A stretch of DNA of 64,000 nt from Castellaniella sp040276065 (GTDB taxonomy: Bacteria > Pseudomonadota > Gammaproteobacteria > Burkholderiales > Burkholderiaceae_B). The DNA lies in NCBI RefSeq assembly GCF_040276065.1, contig NZ_JBELOI010000006.1, positions 1-64,000 on the forward strand, read 5' to 3'. This document shows, piece by piece, positions 18,368 through 27,107 of the stretch. The stretch's first letter is position 1. Each line of letters begins with the position of its first letter. Both the position numbers and the translations under genes were made by a program. Under the pieces are notes generated by a model that saw nothing but the letters and a program-made list of their open reading frames with translations, did not search any database and was not told the origin of the DNA.

Positions 18368-19024
18368 ATGAGCACTACACCCCTTTTCTGGTCGCGGCAG
18401 GCCCGTGCCTTGTATGCCGGCGGCGCCCTGCGCTTCGATCCCTGGGCCTGGCGCTGGGCGCCCGTGCGCGAGGAGGCGCCGGCGGACCTCCAGGCCGTGG
18501 ATGCCTGCGGGGCCCTGCGTGAGCTCACGGGCATGGCGCGCCTGGTGCCGATCGCCGTGATCGGCCCGCGAGAGGCTTCGGAGTGGGAATATCGGACGGC
18601 CGAGGCGTTGGGCGCGGCGCTGGCGCGCCATGGCTTGCAGCTGCTGTGCGGCGGTCGCAACGGTGTCATGGAGGCGTCGGCCAAAGGTCATCTGCAGGCG
18701 GGTGGCCAGCCGATCGGCCTGCTGCCCGACAGCGACTGGCGCAGCGCCAATCCCTATGTCCGCATCCCGATCGCCACCGGCATTGGCAAATCGCGCAACG
18801 CCATCATCGCTCAGTCCTGTCCGGTGCTGATCGCGGTCGGCGGGGGCTATGGCACGATGTCCGAGATCGCCTTCGGCCTGCATTTTGACCATATGGTCCT
18901 GGCGCTGGGCGATGCGCCGAAGATGCCGGGCGTCGTCTTCTGCGAGTCGGTCGAGGAGGCCATCCGGCGCACCGCCGAGCACCTGCTGCGCACCGATTCC
19001 GAGGCGGATGCCGCCTTGTCATGA
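18368..19024 (+). CDS. SLOG/LOG-like Rossmann protein (TIGR00725 family)
   Basis: This 218-residue protein has the nucleotide-binding features of the SLOG superfamily. These are VIGPREASEWEYRTAEALGA, then LLCGGRNGVMEASAKG, then VGGGYGTMSEIAFGL, which stands in for the PGGxGTxxE motif of LOG phosphoribohydrolases. The ATG at 18368 is preferred to a TTG twelve bases upstream. The gene lies between a DeoR regulator and an ABC importer that share an operator-like element. It could process a nucleotide or ribosyl compound taken up by the importer; this is inference, as the family has members of unknown activity. Confidence 0.75.
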   Translation: MSTTPLFWSRQARALYAGGALRFDPWAWRWAPVREEAPADLQAVDACGALRELTGMARLVPIAVIGPREASEWEYRTAEALGAALARHGLQLLCGGRNGVMEASAKGHLQAGGQPIGLLPDSDWRSANPYVRIPIATGIGKSRNAIIAQSCPVLIAVGGGYGTMSEIAFGLHFDHMVLALGDAPKMPGVVFCESVEEAIRRTAEHLLRTDSEADAALS

Positions 19025-19047
19025 AGGTGACTTCCAGTGCGGCCATA

Positions 19048-19060
19048 ATGTAAGTAATAT
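19048..19060 (+). promoter_or_regulatory. Second DeoR-like half-site before the ABC importer
   Basis: ATGTAAGTAATAT repeats the left arm (ATGTAAG) of the operator at 18311-18328. It lies about 40 bases before the first importer gene and 24 bases after the SLOG-gene stop, so it could mark a second promoter under the same regulator. The right arm is degenerate. Confidence 0.4.
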
Positions 19061-19098
19061 GACACAAGCCCGGGGGCGGGCCGTGCGGATGCCATGCG

Positions 19099-19872
19099 AT
19101 GCTGCTGATCACCTTTGCCTATCTGCTGTTCCTCGCCACGCCGATCGCGTTACTGTTCGTCGGCTCGTTCGGCGAGTCATGGAGCAATACGATATTGCCC
19201 CACGGTTTCACCGACCGGTGGTACCTCGAGGTGGCCGCCGATCCGAGCTTCCAGCGGGCCTTCGCGTCCAGCATCAAGGTCGTGGTCGCGACCTGTGTGC
19301 TCAATGTCCTGATCGGGCTGCCGCTGGCCTACGCGATCTATTCCAGCGCGCGGCGCGGGGTGCGGCTGGCGGCCAAGATCATGGCCCTGCTGCCGATCGC
19401 GGTGCCGGACCTGGTGCTGGGCTTCGGCTTCATCCTGGTGTTCTCGTCGGATGCCGCGCCGTGGCTGGGCAGCATCGGCCTGCTGATCGCCGCGCATGTC
19501 ATTCTGACGCTGCCTTATACCGTCAACACCGTGCTGGCCGACATGCAGCAATTGCGGCTGCATGATTACGAGCAGGTCGCGGCCACCCTCAGCGCTCCGT
19601 TCTGGACACGCCTCAAGGACATCGTGCTGCCGCTGCTCGCCACCAGCGTGCTGTCCTCCTTGCTCATCGTCGCCGCCTTGTCCATCGGCGAGTTCCAGAT
19701 TTCCAACCTCATCTCGGGCTTTCTGTCCCGTACCTATCCGGTCGTGCTGCTGCAGGCTTTCTACGGCGCCACGGGCTTCGCCTGCGCGGCGACGGTGGTG
19801 TTGCTGCTGTTGGCGATCCTGGCCTCCTGCGCCAGCTCGCTGACGGCCACCGCCTCCAGCCGGCGCGCTTGA
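19099..19872 (+). CDS. ABC importer permease (PotC/PhnV-like)
   Basis: This 257-residue inner-membrane permease has about six hydrophobic segments. The EAA-type loop DYEQVAATLSAPFWTRLKDIVLPLL contacts the ATPase. No in-frame start exists further upstream before a TGA at 19060, so the ATG at 19099 is the earliest choice although it lacks a good ribosome site. It is the first gene of a permease-ATPase-binding protein-permease set. The family carries polyamines, ferric iron or 2-aminoethylphosphonate-type solutes. Confidence 0.88.
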   Translation: MLLITFAYLLFLATPIALLFVGSFGESWSNTILPHGFTDRWYLEVAADPSFQRAFASSIKVVVATCVLNVLIGLPLAYAIYSSARRGVRLAAKIMALLPIAVPDLVLGFGFILVFSSDAAPWLGSIGLLIAAHVILTLPYTVNTVLADMQQLRLHDYEQVAATLSAPFWTRLKDIVLPLLATSVLSSLLIVAALSIGEFQISNLISGFLSRTYPVVLLQAFYGATGFACAATVVLLLLAILASCASSLTATASSRRA

Positions 19873-19893
19873 GCCCAGACCCGGGAGCCCTTT

Positions 19894-20955
19894 ATGCCCA
19901 TCCAGTTCCGATCCATCGATTATCGCTACCCCGGCAGCGCCAATGGGGTGTCCGACATCGATCTGGCCATCGGCGACGGCGAGTTCCTGGCCGTCATCGG
20001 CCCCTCGGGCTCGGGCAAGACGACCCTGCTCAAGCTGCTGGCGGGGTTCGCCAGGCCCTCGGCCGGACGCATCATCGTGGACGGCCGGGACATCACCGAC
20101 TTGCCGCCGGAAAAGCGCCGGCTCGGGGTGGTGTTCCAGTCCTACGGCCTCTTTCCCCACATGTCCGCGCTGGACAACGTGGCCTATCCCCTCAAGATCC
20201 GCGGGCAGGCCCGCGCCGAGCGCCGCGCGCGTGCCAAGGAGACGCTCGAGCGCGTCGGCCTCTCGCAATGGGCGCACAGCATGCCCGCGGCCATGTCCGG
20301 CGGCCAGCAGCAGCGGGTCGCGCTGGCCCGCGCGCTGGTGTTCTCGCCCAGCGCCCTCTTGCTGGACGAACCCTTGTCGGCCCTGGATGCCGCCTTGCGG
20401 GTCGAGATGCGCGAGGAAATCCTGCGCGTGCAGCGCGCGGCCAACATCGCCACGCTGCACATCACTCACGATCAGGAGGAGGCCCTGTCCATCGCCGACC
20501 GCATCGCCATCATGCGCGCCGGCCGGATCGTCCAGATCGGCACGCCCAAGGATCTCTACGACCGGCCGGTCAACCGCTGGGTCGCCTCGTTCATTGGTCA
20601 GGCCAACCTCTGGGAGGGGCGCATCGGCCCGGACCGGCGCAGCGTGCACACGCCCATCGGCGTGCTGGCCTGCGACGCGGGCGACCATCCGGCCGATGCG
20701 CCGGTGACGGTGCTGATCCGGCCGGAGGCCATATTGCCGGGCGAACTCGCCCCGGCGGGCGTCAATGTCCTGGGCGGCCAGGTGCGGTCCGACCGCTTCC
20801 TCGGGTCCGCCCGCCGCGTCGATCTCGCGGTGGGCGAGGGCCTCGTGCGCATAGACACCCATTCCAGGGCGCCTTTCGACACCATTGTGGTGCCGCCCAA
20901 ATCAATTCGTTTGCTTCCCCCCGAGCCCGTCTCGGATTCCGTCAATTCCATCTAG
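19894..20955 (+). CDS. ABC importer ATP-binding protein (PotA/FbpC-like)
   Basis: This 353-residue ATPase has Walker A GPSGSGKTT near residue 40, the signature MSGGQQQRVALARAL near 136, and Walker B LLLDEPLSALD. A C-terminal TOBE-type domain of about 110 residues follows (VNRWVASFIGQANLWEGRIG onward). That domain is typical of polyamine, iron and phosphonate importers. GGGAG precedes the ATG. It probably energises both flanking permeases as a heterodimeric channel. Confidence 0.92.
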   Translation: MPIQFRSIDYRYPGSANGVSDIDLAIGDGEFLAVIGPSGSGKTTLLKLLAGFARPSAGRIIVDGRDITDLPPEKRRLGVVFQSYGLFPHMSALDNVAYPLKIRGQARAERRARAKETLERVGLSQWAHSMPAAMSGGQQQRVALARALVFSPSALLLDEPLSALDAALRVEMREEILRVQRAANIATLHITHDQEEALSIADRIAIMRAGRIVQIGTPKDLYDRPVNRWVASFIGQANLWEGRIGPDRRSVHTPIGVLACDAGDHPADAPVTVLIRPEAILPGELAPAGVNVLGGQVRSDRFLGSARRVDLAVGEGLVRIDTHSRAPFDTIVVPPKSIRLLPPEPVSDSVNSI

Positions 20956-20965
20956 GAGAACGAAC

Positions 20966-22042
20966 GTGAACGCTTTTAAGATCGCCGGCACAGCTCTCAC
21001 CGCTGCCCTATGCCTGGCCGCGGGTGCGGCCCACGCCTTCGAGGGGCCCGAGCTCTATCAGGGTGAAAAGGCCCTGTACGAGGCCGCCCAGAAGGAAGGC
21101 ATGGTCGTGTCCTTCGACACCGGTCCGACCTGGGCCAACTGGAATGCGCAGTTCAATGCCTTCAAGAAACGTTATCCCGGCGTCGAGCTGGTCTACAACG
21201 ACCTGGGGTCAGCGGCCACCGTCGTCGCGCTGGACAAGGCGCGCAACCGGCCGCAAGCCGACACGGCCTACTATTTCGCCGCCTCGGCCCTGGACGCGGT
21301 GTCCAAGGACGTGGTCGATGGCTTCAAGCCGGTCAATTTCGACAAGCTGCCCGAGACGTTGCGCGATCCGGACGGCAAGTGGTTCACCATTCACACGTTG
21401 AACGTCGCTTTCCTGGTGAACAAAAAGCTGGTCAAGGAGGTGCCGCAGTCGTGGCAGGATCTGCTCAAGCCCGAGTACAAGGGCTCGATCGTCTATCTGG
21501 ATCCGCGTTCGACGGGCCAGGGGCAGGTCATCGTCCTGGCGGCCAATTTCGCCAATCAGGGCTCGATGGATGAGGTCAAGCCCGGCATCGACTATCTGGG
21601 CAAGCTCCAGGCGGCGGGCAACGTGCTGCGCGTGGTGGGCACCACCCCGTATGCGCAATTCCTCAAGGGCGAGATTCCCATCTGGATCGGCTACGAAAAC
21701 GATGGCCTCAAGGCCAAGTACCTCGATGGCATGGGCGATGACGTGGCGGTGGTCGTGCCCAAGGATGGTTCGGCGGCCGCGCCCTATGCGATCAGCCTGG
21801 TCAAGAACGGTCCCAATCCGAACGCCGGCAAGCTCTGGCTGAACTACATCATGACCACGCCGGGTCAGGTGACCTTTGCGCAAGGCTTCGTGCGGCCGTC
21901 GGTGCCGGGCGTCGAGTTGCCCAAGGACGTGGCCGAGAAGCTGCCCGCGGCGCCTCAGATCAAGCCCATCGACATCGCCAAGGCCACGGCCCAGAAGGCG
22001 GCCATCGACCAGGGCTGGGCGCGCGCCGTGCTGAACCAGTAG
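20966..22042 (+). CDS. ABC importer extracellular solute-binding protein (family 1)
   Basis: The start is a GTG at 20966, chosen because TAGGAGAA lies directly upstream and a clean signal peptide follows (MNAFKIAGTALTAALCLAAG, cleavage after AHA). The 358-residue protein resembles iron/phosphonate/polyamine-type binding proteins. It has FDTGPTWANWNAQFNAFKKR near the N-terminus, FLVNKKLVKEVPQSWQDLL and GSIVYLDPRSTGQGQVIVL. No conserved tyrosine pair typical of ferric-binding proteins is evident, which argues mildly against iron. The ligand is unknown. Confidence 0.9.
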   Translation: MNAFKIAGTALTAALCLAAGAAHAFEGPELYQGEKALYEAAQKEGMVVSFDTGPTWANWNAQFNAFKKRYPGVELVYNDLGSAATVVALDKARNRPQADTAYYFAASALDAVSKDVVDGFKPVNFDKLPETLRDPDGKWFTIHTLNVAFLVNKKLVKEVPQSWQDLLKPEYKGSIVYLDPRSTGQGQVIVLAANFANQGSMDEVKPGIDYLGKLQAAGNVLRVVGTTPYAQFLKGEIPIWIGYENDGLKAKYLDGMGDDVAVVVPKDGSAAAPYAISLVKNGPNPNAGKLWLNYIMTTPGQVTFAQGFVRPSVPGVELPKDVAEKLPAAPQIKPIDIAKATAQKAAIDQGWARAVLNQ

Positions 22043-22057
22043 GACGGGCCCGACGTC

Positions 22058-22885
22058 ATGCGGCTCTCGCGGCGACGCTTCGCCCTGTTCACCCTGCCGG
22101 CGCTGGCGCTGTTCTGCCTGTTTTTCGTGCTGCCGGTCGCCTTGATCCTGGGCGAGGCCTTGTCGGACGAGAGTGCTTTTCCGAGGGCACTGTCCGATCC
22201 GCTGTTCCAGCGCGGGCTGTGGGGGACGGTGATTCTCGGGACCTTGACCCCGCTATTTTCGGTGCTTGTCGGATTCTGCGTCACCATGGGTCTGAACCGC
22301 ATGCGGCCGGGGATGCGCACGGCGACGCTGTTCGCCATTTCCCTGCCGCTGACGTTTTCGGGCCTGATCGTAGCCTATGGCTTCATCCTCGGGTTCGGCC
22401 GCGCGGGCTTCATCACCCAACTGCTGGCCTTGGCGGGACTCGATCCGGCGGTGGTCGGCGCGCTGATCTACACGCCCGCGGGCCTGGGCTTTGCATATTC
22501 CTACTATTTGATACCCCGGGTCGTCATGATTCTGCTGCCCGCCGTGCGTAATTTCGATATGGTGCAGCTCTTGGTGGCGCAGTCACTGGGCGCCGGCCGC
22601 CTGCGCACCATCGTGGGGATCATGCTGCCGCAGATTTTCCCCAGTCTGGTCGCGGCCTTCTGCCTGACGGCGGCGGTGGCGATGGGGGCCTATGGCACCG
22701 CCTTGGCCCTGGTCGGCACCCAGCTCAACATCCTGCCGCTGCTGCTCTACAGCAAGATATCCGAGGCGGGTTCCGACTTGCCGGCGGCGGCGGCGATCTC
22801 TCTCGTGCTGATGGCCTTGTGCTGTATCGTGATCACGCTGGGCGAGTGGTTCGTGTCCTCGCGGGAAAAGCACGCGGCAAGGTGA
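22058..22885 (+). CDS. ABC importer permease (PotB-like)
   Basis: This is the second membrane subunit of the importer, 275 residues with about six hydrophobic segments. The ATPase-contact loop is QSLGAGRLRTIVGIMLPQIF. It begins 15 bases after the binding-protein stop, so it belongs to the same operon. Placing the second permease last, after the binding protein, is less common than having the permeases adjacent but is seen in Burkholderiales importers of this type. Confidence 0.88.
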   Translation: MRLSRRRFALFTLPALALFCLFFVLPVALILGEALSDESAFPRALSDPLFQRGLWGTVILGTLTPLFSVLVGFCVTMGLNRMRPGMRTATLFAISLPLTFSGLIVAYGFILGFGRAGFITQLLALAGLDPAVVGALIYTPAGLGFAYSYYLIPRVVMILLPAVRNFDMVQLLVAQSLGAGRLRTIVGIMLPQIFPSLVAAFCLTAAVAMGAYGTALALVGTQLNILPLLLYSKISEAGSDLPAAAAISLVLMALCCIVITLGEWFVSSREKHAAR

Positions 22886-22992
22886 GGGCGCCCTCGTGGG
22901 GCTTGCCCCGGCAGAGCAGGACGAGAGTGCGGCGGGTCGTGGCGTCGGCATGCGGCATGGCATTCCCCCGAAGGCTCGGCGATAAGCCGCCA

Positions 22993-23748
22993 CTATGCGG
23001 GTGTCGGCAGTTGCCCGTTCACCAGGAAATCCCCGAGCCGGTACGAGATCACGTTGCGGGATCCTACTTGCTTGAACGATACCTCATGCGCACCCGTCTC
23101 GCATAGCCATGGGTGCATGTGCCGCGGTCGCCGCTGCGCCAGGGCCTGCGGCGCGAACAGGCCCGCGCACAGGCCGTGCGCCGGGTCGCGGGCGGACGGG
23201 TATTCGAACACCTGGACGCCCGCTGCGCGCATGGCGCCGCCCAAGGCCTGGGTGTCCGCGTAATCGCGCGGCTGGGTGATGCGCGTCCGGTGCCGGTCGA
23301 AGGGCGGCAGGTGCAGGCGCACGCCCCGATTGGTTTTATAGCCGACGGTAAATAGCGTGTGCTGGCTGTGGATTGTTTCCTTGGGTGGCGCGGCCTGCAT
23401 CGAGTGCCGGAAGACGAATCGGTAATATGCGGATTCGGCCAGGGCGGCGCCCGCGCCCAGGCCGCCGTACAGGATGCCGGGCTCGTGCCGGCCGCCGAAG
23501 CGCGACCCCCAGGGCAGGGGAGGATAGCGGAAGGGTGTCCGCAGCAGATAGTGGTCGCCTTCGCCCCCCGAGCGGTAGGGCGGCTTGGAATCCTCGAGCA
23601 TGGCCTCGAGCATGGCCTGTTCTTCGAGGGTATCGACGTAGCCCAGGGTGGCGATGTATTCCTGGCTTTCGACCAGGCGGTGCAGCATGCCCTGGATCGC
23701 GCCGATGTGCCGGGGCCCGTCGCAGTCCTCCCAGATGGGGGGGGTCAC
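22993..23748 (-). CDS. RES-domain toxin (NAD+ phosphorylase family)
   Basis: This 251-residue protein matches RES toxins of the Xre/RES (ParST, MbcTA) class, which degrade NAD+ to arrest growth. Visible features are GILYGGLGAGAALAESAYYR, TLFTVGYKTNRGVRLHLPPF and a C-terminal LGDFLVNG. The start is a GTG at 23748 that overlaps the antitoxin TGA as GTGA, so the pair is translationally coupled. An earlier methionine is not needed, since upstream sequence in this frame only shadows the antitoxin gene. The antitoxin-then-toxin order is the usual one. Confidence 0.86.
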   Translation of the reverse strand: MTPPIWEDCDGPRHIGAIQGMLHRLVESQEYIATLGYVDTLEEQAMLEAMLEDSKPPYRSGGEGDHYLLRTPFRYPPLPWGSRFGGRHEPGILYGGLGAGAALAESAYYRFVFRHSMQAAPPKETIHSQHTLFTVGYKTNRGVRLHLPPFDRHRTRITQPRDYADTQALGGAMRAAGVQVFEYPSARDPAHGLCAGLFAPQALAQRRPRHMHPWLCETGAHEVSFKQVGSRNVISYRLGDFLVNGQLPTPA

Positions 23749-24116
23749 ACCTTGCCCCGCAGCGCGTCCACACATTGCAGGACGGTCACCAAGCCCTGAA
23801 TGCTTTCGATCTGTCGGGCGGGGGTGCCGCCCGTAAGGGTGTTGGGCGTGCGCATGAAGTGCTCGATCCACTGGGCGTCGCCCCCGGTCAGCGCGAACAG
23901 CGCGCGCGCCAGGCGGATCAGCAGCAGGGCCAGTTCGCCTTGCTTGGAATCGGGATCCAGAGAGGCGGACTGTTTCATGCGGCTGATGGCCGTGCGGTGG
24001 ATGCCCAGCACCGCCGCGAGGTCGGCCTGGCGCAGGCCGAGCTGTGCGGCGGCCCTGAGCAGCGCCTTGGCCAGGACGGCGTCCGGTGAGGGGGCGATGT
24101 TTGGCAGAGCGGTCAT
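23745..24116 (-). CDS. Xre/ParS/MbcA-type antitoxin
   Basis: This 123-residue protein has an N-terminal Xre-like helix-turn-helix (LGLRQADLAAVLGIHRTAIS). A C-terminal DUF2384/MbcA toxin-binding domain follows (LALLLIRLARALFALTGGDA, then WIEHFMRTPN and a final helix). The start MTALPNIAPS at 24116 is preferred to longer in-frame forms that would read through the operator. It neutralises the RES toxin encoded immediately downstream and probably represses the pair through the inverted repeat 26-51 bases upstream of its start. Confidence 0.87.
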   Translation of the reverse strand: MTALPNIAPSPDAVLAKALLRAAAQLGLRQADLAAVLGIHRTAISRMKQSASLDPDSKQGELALLLIRLARALFALTGGDAQWIEHFMRTPNTLTGGTPARQIESIQGLVTVLQCVDALRGKV

Positions 24117-24141
24117 GGAATTTGGATAGAAATGTTTGATA

Positions 24142-24167
24142 CGCACATATTGTATTGTATATGTGCG
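24142..24167. promoter_or_regulatory. Operator-like 9+9 inverted repeat of the toxin-antitoxin promoter
   Basis: CGCACATAT and ATATGTGCG form a perfect inverted repeat around an eight-base spacer (TGTATTGT). It lies in an AT-rich patch upstream of the antitoxin start at 24116. Toxin-antitoxin operons are normally autorepressed through such a repeat. It is also upstream of the divergent MFS gene. Confidence 0.65.
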
Positions 24168-24280
24168 AAATGAACAATTAGAACAAGAGGGTGCCGCGCT
24201 AAAAATATGCATTGCCGGTATCCTTCTGGTTTTCGTCGTCGCTCCGCGTGGGAACACGCGTTTTCCGGCCGAGGCCGATT

Positions 24281-25495
24281 TTGTCAAATATCGCATCCGC
24301 ATCGCCGCTCGATCCCACCCCCGAACTCTCGCGGCGCGAGCAGCGCGGCAACATTTTTCGGCTCACTCTGGCCCAGGCGCTCGCCGGTGCGAATACGACC
24401 GTGATTTATGCCACCGGGGCGATCATCGGGAATATGCTCGCGCCGTCCAAGACGCTGGCCACTCTGCCCATTTCCATCTTTGTCGTCGGCATGGCGACTT
24501 GCATTCTGCCCACCGGTGCGATTGCGCGGCGTCACGGTCGGCGCGCGGCCTTCCTGGCCGGGACGGGATGCGGAGTGCTGGCCGGCCTGCTGGCGGCGGC
24601 CGCCGTCTTGCTGGGCTCGTTCTGGCTCTTTTGCCTGGCCACCTTTTTTGGCGGTGCCTATGCGGCCGTGGTGCTCTCCTTTCGCTTCGCCGCCGCCGAT
24701 GGCGTATCACCGGCCTTGCGGGCCCGAGCGCTCTCTTTTGTGATGGGCGGCGGGGTCGCCGCGGGCGTCGTGGGGCCGCAGCTCGTCACGTACACCATGT
24801 ATCTCTGGCCACCGCATCTGTTTGCCGCGACCTACCTCGTGCAGGCCGCGGTCGCCGTCCTCTCGGCCCTGGTGCTGCTGGGGGTGCGCCTGCCCATGCC
24901 GGCGCCGGGGCAAGCCGCCGGGGGGCGGCCGCTGGCGGTCATCGCACGTCAACCGAGATTCATCACCGCCGTGATGTGCGGCGCCGTGTCGTACATGTTG
25001 ATGAATTTCCTCATGACGGCGGCGCCCCTGGCCATGCATTTATGTGGCCATTCCCAGGAGAACGCCAACCTGGGCCTGCAATGGCACGTGATCGCGATGT
25101 ATGGGCCCAGTTTTTTCACCGGGCGGCTGATCACGCGTTTTGGCGCGGGGCGCATCGTGGCGGCCGGGTTGCTGCTGACCGGGTGCGCCACGGCGGTCGG
25201 CTTGACCGGCCTGGATGTGGCGCATTTCTGGCTGGCCTTGGTGCTGCTGGGCGTCGGCTGGAATTTCGGCTTTGTGGGGGCCTCCGCCATGGTGCTCGAA
25301 TGCCATCGCCCCGAGGAAAAGACCCAGGTGCAGTCCTTTAACGATTTCATCGTCTTCGGCACGGTGGCGGTCGGCTCGTTTGCGTCGGGCGGTGTACTGG
25401 CGGCCTACGACTGGGACACCGTGCTGTGGGTTTCGTTCGTGCCCCTGGTCATGGTGGTGGCGGCGATCGCCGGCATCCGCTGGCGTCGCGCCTGA
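24281..25495 (+). CDS. MFS transporter
   Basis: This major facilitator protein has about 404 residues. The motif A region is degenerate (PTGAIARRHGRRAAF), and about 12 hydrophobic segments follow. Late features are QENANLGLQWHVIAMYGPSF and NFGFVGASAMVLECHRPEEK. No ATG fits. The TTG at 24281 has GAGG six bases upstream and gives the start LSNIASASPLDPTPELSRRE; a TTG at 24212 is also in frame but has no ribosome site. Substrate is unknown. Confidence 0.75.
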   Translation: MSNIASASPLDPTPELSRREQRGNIFRLTLAQALAGANTTVIYATGAIIGNMLAPSKTLATLPISIFVVGMATCILPTGAIARRHGRRAAFLAGTGCGVLAGLLAAAAVLLGSFWLFCLATFFGGAYAAVVLSFRFAAADGVSPALRARALSFVMGGGVAAGVVGPQLVTYTMYLWPPHLFAATYLVQAAVAVLSALVLLGVRLPMPAPGQAAGGRPLAVIARQPRFITAVMCGAVSYMLMNFLMTAAPLAMHLCGHSQENANLGLQWHVIAMYGPSFFTGRLITRFGAGRIVAAGLLLTGCATAVGLTGLDVAHFWLALVLLGVGWNFGFVGASAMVLECHRPEEKTQVQSFNDFIVFGTVAVGSFASGGVLAAYDWDTVLWVSFVPLVMVVAAIAGIRWRRA

Positions 25496-25523
25496 GCCGC
25501 GAGCCGCATCGGGGCGCGCCGGC

Positions 25524-26759
25524 TCAATACCGTGACGCCCGGCCCGTCAGCAGCACCCCGGCGCGCAGCGCCGCGTAGGCGAGGGTGTCGAGCAGGCGTT
25601 GCGCCCAGCCGCGCCGCCTCAGGGCCTCGGACTGGATGCGCCGCGAGTCGTGGGCGATGGCGTGGTCCAGCGCCTCGGACAAGGCCTGGGCGATCTCGGC
25701 GTCGTCGCTCAGGATGTTCGCCTCGCGCGCCAGCAACAAGCTGAAAGGGTCGAGGTTGGACGAGCCGATCATGACGTGGTCGTCGATCACCGCCACCTTG
25801 GCGTGCAGGAAGCTCGCCATGTATTCGTGCAGGACCAGGCCCTGGTCGAGGAAATCTTGGTAGGTGTAGCGGCCGGCCCGGTATTGCAGGGGATATTCGG
25901 GTTGCCCCTGCAGCAGCAGCTCGACGTGCACGCCGCGGCGGGCCGCGTCGGCCAGGGCCTTGCGCAGGCGGCGGCCGGGAAAGAAGTAGGCATTGGCGAT
26001 GAGGACCCGGTGTCGCGCGCCGGCCAGCAACTGCAGGTAGGCGTTCTCGATGGTCTGGCGATGCAGCATGTTGTCGCGCAGCAGCAGCATGGCGCGCGAG
26101 GGGCCGGTCGCGGGCGCCGGCGAGGCGGCGCGCAGGCGTTTGTGCAGGCGCCGGACGAAATGCCGCACGCGGTCGTAGAACGCCCGCCAGTTGGCGCGCC
26201 GCCGCCAGGCCATGCGCAGCCACAGGGCGCCTTGGATCAAAGTGATGTCGCGTACGATGGGGCCGCTCAGGCGCAGGGCGAAGTCGAATCTTGGCAAGGG
26301 CGGGCCGGTATCGATGGGCAGGGTGTCGTAGTCGTCGATGATGTTGATCCCGCCGATAAAGGCCACGCGCCGGTCGATGACCGCGGTTTTGCGGTGCAGA
26401 CGCCGCAAGCGCCGCGGACTGAGCCGCAGCAAGCGCATCAGTCCGGAGGGCTCGGGCCGGTAGATCCTCAGGTACACGCCCGTCTCGGCGCAGGCCTGCG
26501 CGAGGCGCCCGGTGGCCTCCTGGCTGCCGAATCCATCGATGACCAGGCGCACCTTGACGCCGCGGGCGCGGGCGCGCACGAGGTGCTCCAGGATCTTTTG
26601 CCCGGTCGGGTCCCAGGCAAAGATATACGTCTCGAGATGGATGCTGCGGCGTGCCTCATCGATGGCCGCGCACAGGGCGGGGAAGAACGCCTCGCCGCTG
26701 CGCAACAGGTCGAGCCGGTTGCCGTCGCGCCAGGGGATCTTTTGCAGAGGGTTTCTCAT
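25524..26759 (-). CDS. clsB: Cardiolipin synthase B (phospholipase D family)
   Basis: This 411-residue protein has two HKD active-site motifs: H122, K124 and D129 in LHRKTAVIDRR, and H319, K321 and D326 in LHAKVAVIDDH followed by GSSNLDPFS. It lacks the N-terminal membrane segments of ClsA, which points to ClsB. ClsB makes cardiolipin from phosphatidylglycerol with either phosphatidylglycerol or phosphatidylethanolamine. The length and IFAWDPTGQKI fit the family. It lies 27 bases downstream of azlD on the same strand, but a functional link is not obvious. Confidence 0.9.
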   Translation of the reverse strand: MRNPLQKIPWRDGNRLDLLRSGEAFFPALCAAIDEARRSIHLETYIFAWDPTGQKILEHLVRARARGVKVRLVIDGFGSQEATGRLAQACAETGVYLRIYRPEPSGLMRLLRLSPRRLRRLHRKTAVIDRRVAFIGGINIIDDYDTLPIDTGPPLPRFDFALRLSGPIVRDITLIQGALWLRMAWRRRANWRAFYDRVRHFVRRLHKRLRAASPAPATGPSRAMLLLRDNMLHRQTIENAYLQLLAGARHRVLIANAYFFPGRRLRKALADAARRGVHVELLLQGQPEYPLQYRAGRYTYQDFLDQGLVLHEYMASFLHAKVAVIDDHVMIGSSNLDPFSLLLAREANILSDDAEIAQALSEALDHAIAHDSRRIQSEALRRRGWAQRLLDTLAYAALRAGVLLTGRASRY

Positions 26760-26786
26760 GCCGGCTTCGCGGCCGCGAAGCCGGCG

Positions 26787-27107
26787 TCAGAGGGTGCGCA
26801 GCAGGACATAGGCCGCGGTTCCCGCGACGATGCTCAGCAGGGTCTGGCGGGTGCGCCATTGCAAGGCCGTCACGATCGCCACGGCGACGAGCTCCTGCCA
26901 GAGGCCGTGCGGGTTGTCGCGCGCCGAACCGACCACGGCGTGCGCCAGCAGCAGGACCATGATGGACAGGGGCAGCGTGTCGCCCAATTTGCGGACCAGG
27001 GAGTGTCGGCGCAGCCAGCGTCCGGCCACGAAGGGCAGGGCCCGGAGGGCCGCCGTCACCGCGGCCATCGCCAGGATCGCGGCCAGGATGTAGCCCGGAT
27101 CGATCAT
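26787..27107 (-). CDS. azlD: AzlD-family branched-chain amino acid exporter subunit
   Basis: This 106-residue membrane protein has four hydrophobic segments and the family feature ALRALPFVAGRWLRRHSLVR. With AzlC it forms a two-component exporter (also called YgaH/BrnE) for branched-chain amino acids or analogues. Its ATG overlaps the azlC stop as ATGA, so the subunits are co-translated. Confidence 0.9.
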   Translation of the reverse strand: MIDPGYILAAILAMAAVTAALRALPFVAGRWLRRHSLVRKLGDTLPLSIMVLLLAHAVVGSARDNPHGLWQELVAVAIVTALQWRTRQTLLSIVAGTAAYVLLRTL

